From positions 36,437,608 to 36,501,607 of the forward strand of contig NC_088300.1 in assembly GCF_032854445.1 (NCBI RefSeq): 64,000 bases of DNA, in the 5' to 3' direction. The translations under genes were made by a program, and so were the position numbers. Below the pieces are notes generated by a model. That model worked only from the letters and a program-made list of their open reading frames with translations, did no database searches and was not told the origin of the DNA. The stretch is from Liolophura sinensis. Its lineage: Eukaryota; Mollusca; Polyplacophora; Chitonida; Chitonidae. Below, piece by piece: positions 10,601-22,800 of this stretch (the first letter of the stretch is position 1; the number at the start of each line of letters is the position of its first letter).

Positions 10601-13288
10601 AGTGAGAGTATGGACGAGTTCAAGGCTCTGAATGCGGAGGTGGTTGGAGTGTCTACGGACTCGCACTTCAGTCATCTCGCCTGGATTAATACCCCTAGGA
10701 AGGTAACGGACTTGGTTGGCTTCTGTGAGTCATCACTCATCAGCCATTGTAAAAGGTTGATACATGTTCCAACAGCGAAAATTTTGATTTGTCACTGACA
10801 GTGGACCCCTAACTAATGAGGTTTTTGAAGGCATACAGAAATGATGCTGATTGGCTGACAGTGGATATAGGAGCTAAACCCTAGAACTTTGGTCTATGTT
10901 TAATATGCCACTTCAGTTTTTTTTAAGCATTAGCTTAAATAAAACTAATACATATCTGTTATGCCACATGTACTTGTAAAATACTATTCATTTTTAGTTT
11001 TCTCCCCAGGTGTAATTTAAGGAATGAAATACTGTGGATATTAATCATCAGATAATATTTTAGGATAAAAGTAAATACTGCTGAATGAAAAGTATAACAA
11101 ATGGTGAAAAGGTCATACAAAAGCAGGGTTACACCATACTTTTATGAAATAATAAAGAAAATATTCTTTTAAGTGCCTGCATAGCCCTTACTGTTTTGTT
11201 TGGTTGAAGCAATGTTCTCATGGCAAAGTTTTGTGAGGTAACTGAGGAAAAGCAGTGATTTTCTCCACACACTCCTGTTCCGTCCACCCATAATCCTGAT
11301 CACCATTTTTAAATAAGGCAAAAATTATTAGGCATGGCATTAAGCACCAATCAGATAAATAAATAAATCTACATGGTTGCAGGAAGGTGGACTTGGTGGC
11401 TTGAAGTACCCACTGTTGTCTGACTTCCAGAAGAACATATCTCGGGATTATGGAGTTTTACTGGAGGATGAAGGTGTGGCTCTCAGGTGAGTTCCAGGTG
11501 TACATGTTAATGTGTAGCTATGACAGTGCATTCAAATTTTGTTAACCTGTTGACCAGCCTGTCTAATGGGATTTTTTTTTAAAATACCTGTTTTAAACCT
11601 TCAGCCATATACTGGCTTGACCCCCATTCTTTTTTCTGCGAGGTTGTCTATTGTAAATCTTCAACCTATTCAACCATTAAGGCACTGTTTAAAGTGGATT
11701 TGATGTACACAATGACTATGAAAATGACACTAAAATTAATTGTTTGTGTCACTCAAGATGCAAGCTTCATAAAACTATGCGAATTATTTCTCTACTCCCC
11801 ATAATTCTCTCAGACTGTTTCAAAATATTGGTTTCAGAGGCGGTTGAATATATTGATGATTTACGGCACATTGTCATGGTGGTTTTATCTTCATTCTGCA
11901 TAGGTTCCTTCACTTATGAACCTTACCCTAGTGCTGTTGTGTACAATAAATATGGTACACAATATATAATATTCTTAAGTATGGAGCAAAACAATGAAAT
12001 ATATATATATGAGTTGTGTGACATTCACATTCTTCAAAACTGGTCTGACAAGAAGACAGTGGAATTAAGTACAAAATGTCATTTGCCTTTAGAATTATTG
12101 TCCTTTTATGTCTAGTTTCATACTAGCTGGTCTTTCAGTTCAAATATCAGAAAACATGAAAACTGCCGTGAAAAAAAAATCACAAAACAGTGGAACAACT
12201 GTTTTTATTTGACTGCAGTAATGTTGAAAGTGGTACCACAACATTTCAATTTTGCTAGAGGTAAATGTTTATAATTGGTTTGAGACTGACATAGTTTCTC
12301 ATGCATTTGGATGTGCTTATGTGTTATCTCCCTTCTTTCCTTGTAGGGGTCTGTTCATCATTGACCCTAAAGGACTGGTTCGTCAGGTGACCATCAATGA
12401 TCTGCCGGTGGGTAGGTCTGTGGAGGAGACACTACGGCTGATACGCGCCTTCCAGTTTGTGGAGAAATATGGAGAAGGTGAGACAGTAATCTGGTGCTTT
12501 CTCACCTGTCACTGTATTGTTGTCTTTAAGGGTGACTTCACCGACATGGTTTAGGGTATAGCAGAGGAACATCATTTGCTGAAAAATTACAACTAGCCAA
12601 CTGCTTGTATATTGTTTTCTTGCTCTAAATGGGCTTCATATAATGGATTTATTCTGGCTCTCCTGTTTTCTCCTCCCATAAGAGATGGACTGCTTGAGTA
12701 ATTAAATAATCAAATAATTCAATTAGCTGTGGAAATATTTCTTCATCACACAATGGTCGGATTCCACAAAGCCATGTCTGACTTCAGTCAAAATTTAAAG
12801 CCTTTGTCACAATGTGTAGTTTTGGAACTGGCAGTTCGGAATCTTAAGACAGCATTAATCAGATGGTCAAAATTTTAATTTCTGGGGCCCCAAAATAACC
12901 TGTTAAGTCATATTTCAAATTTTGACAGAAATCAAAACTGGCTACATGGAATCTGCCTCAGATGATATGTTCTTTTAGATCTTAGTAGTGGAAAAAATTA
13001 GCAGTGTGCGAAGCTGAACACATTCCCAAGCCTGAGGAAAGTGCATGTTGATATATCTGACAAATGAATTTTTTTATCTAATGGCACGAACTGGTGCAAA
13101 TATAGTCTAAATTATTATAGTATTATATGATACAGAAAACCAATTGTCGAATTTTTTGTCATCCCTTGATCAACTAGAACATTTATGGTTTTGTAATTTC
13201 AGTTTGCCCAGCCAACTGGCAACCTGATTCTGCTACTATAAAGCCAACACCAGATGGATCCAAGGAATATTTCCAGAAAGTCAACTAG
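7661..13288 (+). CDS. PRDX3: Mitochondrial typical 2-Cys peroxiredoxin, PRDX3-like (7 exons)
   Basis: Thioredoxin-dependent peroxidase that reduces H2O2 and organic peroxides in the mitochondrial matrix. Exons: 7661-7700, 9310-9381, 9733-9874, 10567-10702, 11383-11486, 12347-12477, 13203-13288. All junctions are GT-AG and phases match; the 711-nt sum gives 236 residues plus a TAG stop. Visible: PxxxTxxC active-site motif with peroxidatic Cys89 in FTFVCPTE, resolving Cys210 in GEVCPANW (121 residues apart, as in the family), GGLG at 132-135 and the C-terminal YF at 231-232. The last two mark the eukaryotic type that is prone to over-oxidation. [15 protein letters not shown] and [15 protein letters not shown] resemble PRDX3 more than cytosolic PRDX1/2. 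The Arg- and Ser/Thr-rich, acid-poor first 40 or so residues fit a mitochondrial presequence. Exons 3-7 are certain; exons 1-2 are inferred from splice sites, phase and composition. The alternative donor after codon 12 in exon 1 would meet an immediate stop in exon 2. Confidence 0.95.
9003..9263 (+). mobile_element. tRNA-derived SINE, full length, with 16-bp TSD
   Basis: Forward copy in PRDX3 intron 1, from GGGCCTCTGTGGCTCAGTCGG (A-box region) through GTGAGTTCAAGTCC (B-box region) to an AAATAAATAAA tail. Flanked by perfect duplications TGAAACCATAATTTAG at 8987-9002 and 9264-9279. Best-delimited forward copy in the window. Confidence 0.95.
10255..10500 (+). mobile_element. Two decayed SINE-like 3' ends
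   Basis: In PRDX3 intron 3. Two degenerate segments (about 10260-10345 and 10410-10500) keep the order ACCCATAA...TTCTTGAG...CAATCAAATA or AGTAAACAAATAAATAA seen at the SINE 3' end. Old copies or an older subfamily; bounds approximate. Confidence 0.45.
11265..11370 (+). mobile_element. Decayed SINE-like 3' end
   Basis: In PRDX3 intron 4, just before exon 5: CCACCCATAATCCTGATCACC, then GGCATGGCATTAAGCACCAA and an AAATAAATAAAT tail. It shares only the 3' domain with the young SINE copies. Confidence 0.5.
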
Positions 13289-15278
13289 CTTGGCTGTGTT
13301 TGAAATTCTCATGCTCTTGTGTTTTTGAATCGCACGTCATGTGCTAAAGATCTGTGAAGATGTCTTCTGTTTTGAGTTTCAAAAAAGATCTTGGAATATC
13401 ATGCAGTCAAACTGATCGATTTTGTGAGATTATATCTTTTTTGTCGATCCCCAAATGAATGAGTGATTTTAGCTGATCTCAAAATGTCTTGGTGTGAATC
13501 TATGTGAATGTATAGAATTCTAATCATAAAGGAAAACTTAATTACATCTTGGTTGAATTTATCTACATATTTAAATGGTTTGACCATAGTGATTGTATAA
13601 TTCCTCACATGCATCTGATATGGAGTCAATAGTACACTTGATAGCTTTAAATGGGAATGTGATTGAAGGGGGCAGGGCATGCCGGTTTTGTTTGCTTGGC
13701 CAAATTAGAATGTTTTTACCTTCATTTTTGTCAACTCTTACCATATAAAGCCTTGGAGATTACCGGGATTTACAGATTTATGCATTTAGCATATTTATTA
13801 ACTGCTTTGAAATCATGCAGCAAAAGTTGTGTTGTTCTGAACTCTTATGCAGTGAATGGTTTTGTGTTTCTATTGCCTGATTTGATCCCTGTGTAACAAC
13901 TTTAGCACTGTTTTCTGTGCTGCAAACTGCAGGCTGAACTGTGTGGTTCACTAGGTTTGCATTAGAACTGAAATGGCTTCTGTTTTGTGACAAATTGTCA
14001 AAGACTGATACTCTTACTAAATAACAAGACATGTGGTCCCTTGTTTGTTACTGAATTTACTCAATATTGTCATCAGACGATGCTAATGCCAAAGTTTAAA
14101 TTTTGAGATTCAAAAGCCACTGTCAAATGTTGTCAAACTGCTTTACTGCTGACCAAAGAATCCAATACCCATCTAGTCAAGTATGTTACATTAGTCACTC
14201 AGCATTTTTTAAGTCACACAAAATTTTTTGGCCACAGAATTTGGAAAACGCTGAATTGAGTGCCAACAGAAATTTTTAATTTGTTTTATTTGGCTTATAC
14301 ATGTTGTACTGAGTTACATATCCTACGTTTGTGAAATAGGGCATAGATAGCAGGATATTTTTCTAGTAATAATAACAATATGGGTGTGTATGTCGAGTCT
14401 TTGTGTGACATTATATTACCTGTATCTCATTGTTGTGAGAAGTAATTCACATGTTGCATGATCTAATATTTGTAAAGTGTCAACTCAAAAAAAACAAAAA
14501 CCAAACAACAAAGTACTAATTTTCTAATTCAGAAACTGTTGTTAATGTGGTAGATGTGTCTTTCATGTTTAGTTTGGTTTTTTTTGGTGTGCTTACATTT
14601 GTTTTTAAAATGCAAAATATTACCTGGCCAAGGGTTGTTTCAATCAAAACAAAATAAGAAGGATCACAGCCTCTGAATACCTGCATTTGAGATTTAAGAT
14701 GATTTAAGATGATGAAAGATGAGACAACTCGTAGACGGCATTAAGCATCAGTCAGCTGACTTCATAACATAATAGCTTGCAAAATCATGGAAAGCATAAA
14801 ATGTTATTCTCGGTTTGTAGCTTAGCACTTTGAGATAGTTTTAAATATCCAAATGCACACCTTGGCTATTTCATGTAATGTTTTTATATTTTACCAGTTT
14901 TTGCATACCTTTAAGTTATCTGTTCCATGGCTTACATTTTATCTGGTTAAGATTACATTTTATTTCTCAGCTTACATACTGGCTATTTAATATACACATA
15001 TAAGTAGTGGTGCTGTTGGTCTTGGCATTTGTTGTGTATCCCCATACTGCTGATCTTTATTTCATGCCGAGTCAGATTCTGAGAATGCACAACATTCAGA
15101 TCATTTGACCTATTATGCAACAAGATCAACACTATCAGGTCACACAACATACTCCAACACAATGCGTCAAAGTTTATCCTACCCCATGAATCAAAGAAAA
15201 TGTGCAAGAAAATAGCTTATGCCTTTTGGAATCTCTGGACTCGGAAATCTCATCAGCTCTATGGTGGCAAAACCTAAT

Positions 15279-15284
15279 AATAAA
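15279..15284 (+). terminator. Candidate PRDX3 polyadenylation signal (proximal)
   Basis: AATAAA on the gene strand about 2 kb after the PRDX3 stop codon. No transcript evidence, and isolated AATAAA is common in AT-rich DNA. Confidence 0.25.
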
Positions 15285-16170
15285 CAAAGTACAAATCTCA
15301 GTGTGAAGGCAAGATAGAATAATTGTCTGCACATTTTAATCCATTTAAAAATCAGATGTATACCTCTGTAGCTCATCTCATGGAAGGTGTACTGTTGTGT
15401 CAGGCTTTTGGTGGATGCCAGCATATGTGAATTGCATGTGTCAGTACAGAATGGGAAGTGAAAACATGGTTGTGTGACTTCATGTTATACTAAGTGGTGT
15501 AGTTTATTACTGTCAGTCTTTTTATGAAAATGGTGTGAGATTAGTTTTCCTGTACAAGTTCTTTTGGGAGAAACTACATTTACTCTTAAAAGAAAGTAGA
15601 CTGCATCATACTAGGTAGATTAATGTAATGTTCCTTGTGCTGATGAAGTAAGGGTTTGAAAGAAACTTGTGAGCTAGTGTATCATTGTATTTTTATTATG
15701 AATTCAATATATTAGGAGAGACAGGTTGACGTACAGTGCGACTTTTCACATTACCCCACGAAATCAGCATTGTTCCAGCAGATGCTGTGATCAAGAATTT
15801 CTTATTCACATGGTGTGTCTGGCTTATATGATTGGTACAAAAAAGGAATATGTACATGTATATACAGTAGATATTAAACTTGTAACGGCAAACTTGATTA
15901 CTTTAGGAATCAGAAAAGTCAGCATTTTCCCCATATAGTTTCATATTATTTATCACCTCCTGCTCCTTATGAGGAACCCAGGTGTCCTAAAACATTAATA
16001 TCCATAATATATTTTACCCAACAGTCAATGTATCTCTCAAACAGGTATGTATAGATATATGTACATGTCAACCATATCATGCCTTGATGATCCAGCTAAT
16101 GAGATGAATATCTTTTACGCCAAGAATTATGAATATTCATTATATATCCAACATGGATGAAATAACTGTC

Positions 16171-16176
16171 AATAAA
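16171..16176 (+). terminator. Candidate PRDX3 polyadenylation signal (distal)
   Basis: AATAAA in CTGTCAATAAAAATGG, 2.9 kb after the PRDX3 stop and about 620 bp before the TAPT1 start. It would give a long but plausible 3' UTR. Confidence 0.3.
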
Positions 16177-16800
16177 AATGGATGAACTGGGTGATTATGA
16201 ATGACTCAAACAGTTGTGTTTTTTTTTTAAGTTGTATTTATTTTAGGCCTACCATTAGCTATTGGTGGTAATTTAAGATCTGCACTCCCTTAACATGTTC
16301 CAACTTTTTTTTTATATTTTGCATTATACTGAAGAACGTTTCACATGTGACAATACTGACAAGAGATTATGTATAGAGGAAAGGGAAATAAACATGAAAT
16401 TTACTAGCTAAAAGAATAAAAATGAGGTGGCATCCCAAGAACACGTATGGAATGGTGCACAGAATTTCGCTCAAATTAGTGCTGTTGCTGACGTACAAAC
16501 AGACAGACAAATAAATAAATTCATGCAACCTCTTTGGCTGTTCACAAATCTAAAAACATAAGTACTTGTAGTAGCAATAAAACTTCAACAGTAATATACC
16601 TTAAGAAGAAGAGGAGGGATTAACTTGCACAATGTGACATGAAAGTCATTAATATATGGATTTCCTTAAGAAACCCTGTGGACAAGCAGTTCTCTCTGTA
16701 AACCCCCTGCTGAAGTTTGCTTTACTTTCTGCTTTACCTCCCTTGCAATGATCTTCCGTTCACGGAGGTAAATTTTCCTCATGCCAGATTAGCAAGAAAG

Positions 16801-19800
16801 ATGGCAGCAGACGACAGAGGTGATTCCCGTGTAGAGGATATTTCGCCTCAAAGAAGGGAAATTTCCTCGTCGAAGAAAGGTAATCTGCCAGTATTGTGTT
16901 AAGATATTTTGTGACCTCGTCGTTCTTTTATTTTGGGTCTTGTCAGCTTCCCTCAACTAAACTGAACCGGGGTGCAATATGTGAAAGATTGAACTTCCAA
17001 ACGTCACTTGTCTGCTTCAGTCAGTTTATTGGACCACAAGTAATCAACAGGTTGTCTCTGTGATAATGTAGCAAATAATTTCTTTTAGATAATGCGTTCG
17101 CAAGAAGTGATAATTCCTTTGTAAGTTGGTAGCATGTAAGTGTAAATTCAGTGTAAATATCAGCTAACAATATTTAGCAGCATTTAGCATGTTTGATTTG
17201 ATTTATTTGATTAGTGTTTTACGGCGTACTCAAGAATATTTCACTTATACGACGGCGGCCAGCATTATGGTGGGTGGAAACCGGGCAGAGCCCGGGGGAA
17301 ACCCACGACCATCCGCAGGTTGCTGTCAGACCTTCCCACTTAAGGAGAGGAAGCCAGCATGAGCTGGACTTACGCTGCGCTAGCACGCTAACCGACTGAG
17401 CCACGGAGGCCCCAGCATGTTTGAAGTCGCAGCCACTAAAACAGGTCGAAGAAGCTATTTGAAACTTTTGAACAAGTGCTATTTATAAAATTCCCATTGG
17501 AATCTCCCAAACACTATGGTGACTGCTGTTGTCGTATTGAGAAATTTTCGCCAAGTACAAATAAAATGATGACAATGAAGATCTAGAAATATAAAGTGAG
17601 ATGGAAAATCACATGACTAACCAACTATGAGAATCGTGAGAATTCTTTGCAACTTGGTAGTCCTACTTGACGGCACCTTCGTTCGTTTATGACCGTGTGT
17701 GGAGAGCACACAGCTGCTCTTCTGCCACCTGTAGTGTACATAGTTCTTTTTGCTGCCTACAACAGGTTGGTTTCGTTTTAACATGGGGCGATGATCTTTG
17801 AGGTGGGCAGTCTGCTAATGAATGAAGGAGAGTCAGCCGAAATTGTAGCGCTCACATTTGCCGTGGTCTGTACTTTCACAGCCTGCACATGATAAGTGCC
17901 TGATGTGCGAAGTGTCAGAACTCAGGCCCTACTGTATTTCTTCAACCATTTCGCATGCTTGCAGGGTGTTTATTCAAGCATATTCTGAAGACATTACTAA
18001 GTGTAGATTGATAAACTTATACTTTTTGTGAAGCCCTGAAATTGACCAATCCAGCCAATGTAGTGTTGTTTCCAAAATAAAAGTATAAATGTGTATAAAT
18101 TACAATGAAAGTTGCGTTTTCATATGCAAAATGGTTGAAGAATTGGGGCACTGCTATTAAAGTAAAAATATGGATGTATGACTGCCCTTTAGTGACTTCA
18201 AAATCATATCGGAGTGAAGGAGCTGTCAAGTAGGGCTATTAGGGAAGTATGGTAAAGAATTTTATGAACAATATATATCTCATGACTCTTGAAATGTCTC
18301 ATGAATAGCTACTTGCTTTTTTGATGGAAGGCTTTCTGAATACACTGACTAATATTCTGACAAATATTTTTATGCCCTGTAATCATGACAGTACAATTTT
18401 TGTGCAAAATAACAAGGTAGAGAGGAGTGTTGAGTGTGAAGAACACCTCTGGGTCCTTAATATGGTAGATAATCAACCGCACATCTTCTATGTCAAAAGG
18501 ACTATGGTGGTTAGCAGTCACACACAATTCAACAAATTTTGAAGGAATTTTTATGGTGTTCGAAAATTTACATCAACTCAATAGCAGTTTCTTGTCTTAA
18601 ACTTTGAAAAATACACATAACTCAGCTAGGACTAAGCAGAATCTTGCTCTTGTTTACAGTGTTGATGCATAGGCGAAAGTGGGCGTGGTTTTCTTATGTC
18701 CATCTTATGGCACATTCTGTGCTTGCAAGTAAGCAAGCACAGAATGTGCCTTGCCGTGGGGAAAGTTCATTACATAGGTTGCTAAACCTCAAGGTTTACC
18801 CTGACCACTCCTCCACCCACAGTATGGCGTTACACAACGATGCAATAAATTTATAAAACTAGGTGATGGATTGAACTGAAGGTTGTTTGATTTTACTCAG
18901 GAAAAGGCCAGTCCTTGCTGAATTATTTGACAGCTGAACTAAGTCGTGGATATCTGCTGGAGAGGGATGAAGCCAAATATACAGAAAAACGTGAGCGTGT
19001 CTACAGCTTCATGAAAACACCCAAAGCTCTGGAGAGGGTAAGATTCTGCATACATGTAATATGTTAGTGAGGTTCAGTGGAAGGATACCTTCATTCAGCT
19101 AGAGAAGTTTACACATAGTGCATGCTCGTATGTATAATCAATTACTACGTAAAGCTGGATATTTTTTTGCACCTTGTATGCCTATTAAATAATATTATGT
19201 TAAGTTAAAAAGACAGAAATAGTGCATGTGTCCTCAGGTGGAATGGAGTACCATCCTATAAAGCTTTTCAGGGTAATATGATTGACAAGTTAATACATCA
19301 CTTCTTCCTAATTTAGTATTGTGTCAGACATGTAATCATTGTTTAAACATCCACTGAACATCCTCACATATATTTATTGACATTTCACTTTTAATAAAGC
19401 ATGCCATAAATACAAGCTACTTGTACAAATGTAGAAAGTCCTCAGATCAAATGTAGTGTAGATAGGATTTAGCAGATCAGGGTACTAGGTGTTTTTGGCA
19501 ACTTGGTTGCAAAGAGTGTGTCTTCGTTTTGCTTTAATGACATGTCCGACACGTACTATCTATTGTATGTGTGCTAGAAATAATGATAATGAAAGCTGTT
19601 ACGTGTCTTACAGTGATACCGGTGGCCAAGCATCAAGGCCCAATTGAATGTCAAATAAGAAATAACACTATGAAAGTATTGCACTGAACTAATTTGTCAG
19701 GATCGGAAAAATTAAGCTTTGGAAAACATCTGTTTACCAACAATTGCACACACACATAACGACAAATAGCTTTATTCAACTGCTGAAGTACATAGACAGT

Positions 19801-22800
19801 GGAAAATTTAACACATTTAACCTTCATATACAAATTGTAACAGTATTTACAAAAACAGGCAACATGGAGAAAAAGCATGACAAAAATGAAAAATAATCGA
19901 ATCCCACATTACCAAATATTATATACAATGCGATTAGTGCTGAAAACCACCACAGCACATTGATTAAGTTAGGCCTTGGTGATCACCACAGCTGGCTAAG
20001 TACATATATGTACATTTCACGTTGCTTGACACGTGGTGTGCAATCACCCCACTCTAGTGTCCCATCTGGTTTGCCCGGGCTCAGTTCACTGTTGAGAGTG
20101 GGCAAGGACAGAGTATATGTAGGGTGACAGGAAATGCTAGGACACTATAAAGATATGAAATTTTGGTCTAAATAGTTAGAAGGAATAAGGGATCTGTTGA
20201 TAGCTGTGGAGAGGAGGGAGAGTTGTTCATTTCTTGGTTTGAATGACAGGCAGCCAACCTATGGGGCAGGTTACCTGCAGCATATGTATACTAATACACC
20301 ATTACCTCCAAAATCTATGTTAAATGTAAAGACTTTTATTTCTATTTTTGAAGTAGGGTGGTGTCATTTGAATATTTGTAGTGAGAAAACTATAGCTCAA
20401 ATCCATTGGCATGCACCAGAAACTACATCTCTTGGGCTACAATTTTGGTGCAAGTTTCGGATTTGTAGCTTTAGTAATTCTCGAGTTACAGGCCATTGAA
20501 ATTAGGTGACTGAAAATTGTTTTCGACCATATCTCAAAAAGTTAAAAAGATAGGCAAAATCAGAGATTCGAAATCAGCATTGCCAAATACACCAGAGTAC
20601 ATGGAAATATTATCAAACTTAGACATTTTTTATGACGTCATAAGTTCGACCAAAAATAATAAAAATCCAAACGATTTCAATAGGTGTCCCAGCACAGAGG
20701 GCTGGACCACCTAATAAAGAACAAACCTTCAGTTAGAATAAGAAGTGATGCGACAACTGGTTCTGCCATAATAAATTGATTTTAATTTTTTTGTGTTTGC
20801 AGTTCTTATTTTATGGCTTTCTACAGTGTGTGGATGCATTTCTCTTTATCTTCACTTTCCTACCTCTGAGGATATTTCTAGCACTGCTCAGAGTTTTGAC
20901 ACATCCATGTGGGATTTTAATATCAGGGTAAGTACATGCATTTAAAGTGAACTTAAACTTTGCAACTAGATGTATATATACATGGAAAAAATGATGTAGG
21001 AGTTGTCACAGAAAAATGTGTACAAAATTTCTATGAAGTTTTGAAAGCAGAGAAGAGGACGTTCAGCATTGGGGATATGGCACTAACGAACAATTCACTC
21101 TGAGTAGGCATGTTGTAGAAGCCCTTTTAATCTTGGCCAATCACTAGCTATGAAAGCTTCATGTGATAATTGGATGTCATGTCAAAAAACCTATTAGTTT
21201 GCGTCAGTGTGGTTTTTTATAGTGGATAGATGGATAAATATCCATTATCCAAATATGCCCTTTTTGGAGCTGGGAAGGACAGAATTATTTCCTGTAAAAC
21301 GCTTATTTTAGGAAACCTGTTTGTTACCTAAGCAATAGATTTCAGTAGTTCAGGTGGATGTAAGAGCAGATATGTCAGAACAGTCCAGATAAGTAGATAT
21401 CACAAATGCTTGTACATGTATTGAGCTTGTCCGTTTGTTGTCCATCTGTGTTATATTTGTGTCATGTTAGATAGCTTAGATTATATTTATATGGAAACTT
21501 TCAGGATTTCATATTAAAAAATTTTCATGTTTCAAGTCAAACTGTTGTAAATTGTGTCCTTTATTGGGCTATTATTTATTTATTTGATTGATGAATGTAC
21601 TACTTTGGAAAAGATAATAATAATAATAATAATATTCGTGTAAATAACAAACTTACTTTTAGATCAAGGAAGATTTTGGAGCCAGCTCAGATGTGTGATG
21701 TGTTAAAAGGAATCGTTCTCATCGCCTGTTGTTTTATCCTGAACTATGTTGACACCTCCATGATGTACCATATAGTGAGAGGCCAGGCTGTCATTAAACT
21801 CTACATCTTTTACAACATGCTAGAGGTATAACAAGGCTGTTCAAGTAGGATGGCTTCTTTTACAGTTTATATTGTTTTTTAGTGTTTCAAAGTGCCAGAA
21901 ACACTCTCAAATGCAAACCAGTAGGATATTTTTATTTTGTGCAGCTGCCAGACCTCCCACATGGAGAACATACATTTCACTGTGGTAATATTTATTTATT
22001 TGATTGGTGTTTTACGCCGTACTCAAGAATATTTCACTTATACGACAGCAGCCAGCATAATGGTGGGGGGAAACTGGGCACAGCCCGGGGGAAACCCACG
22101 ACCATCCGCAGGTTACTGCCAGACCTTCCCACATACAGCCGGAGAGGAAGGCAGCATAAGCTGGACTTGAACTCACAGCGACCACATTGGTGAGAGTCTC
22201 CTGGGTTATTACACTGCGCTAGCGCGCTAACCAACTGAGCCACGGAGGCCCCCACTGTGGTAATAAGCTAGACATAGTTTTACATAGGGAGTATGTTCTT
22301 TTTGAGATGAGTAACTGAATATGTCATGTATCAGGAGCCATTTACAGAATTCTTTGGCAGTCCTTGTAAAACGTGTAGGTTATGGAGATACATGAAATGA
22401 TAATTAAGTTCATGTGACAATTTGTTGAATGAATACTTTTGAGAAATGGAAATGAAAAGTCTGCCATCTGAAGACTTATTCTACCTTTAAGTTGCAAGAA
22501 TTCTCTCCAAAATTCTTGTGATGTAGTGCTCTTTTAGAATAGCAGTACTTTCTTTACAATACTGTTATGAGTTTTAGAAAGAAACTGTGTTCAAAATTGT
22601 GAGACTATAGATTATTGAGTGTGAACAAAAAGAACTGCATGATGTCATCAGCTGAGTGATGTGTATATTGATATTTTCAGGTAGCAGACAAACTTTTGTC
22701 TTCATTTGGTCAAGATATTTTAGACACTTTGTTCTGGACAGCAACAGAACCACGAGCCAGAAAGAGAGAACACTTTGGTGTCATCCCACATCTTCTTCTA

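Larger units (their letters stand above)
13289..16800 (+). other. PRDX3 3' UTR and PRDX3-TAPT1 intergenic region
   Basis: No further coding sequence seen. The first 2-2.9 kb is probably PRDX3 3' UTR. A worn SINE-tail-like remnant lies near 14705-14755. From about 16200 the sequence is AT-rich and should hold the TAPT1 promoter; no TATA box or known factor site stands out. Confidence 0.5.

Noticed and set aside
11744-12115. 123-codon frame in PRDX3 intron 5
   Set aside because: Lies wholly inside an intron of a well-defined gene and resembles no family.
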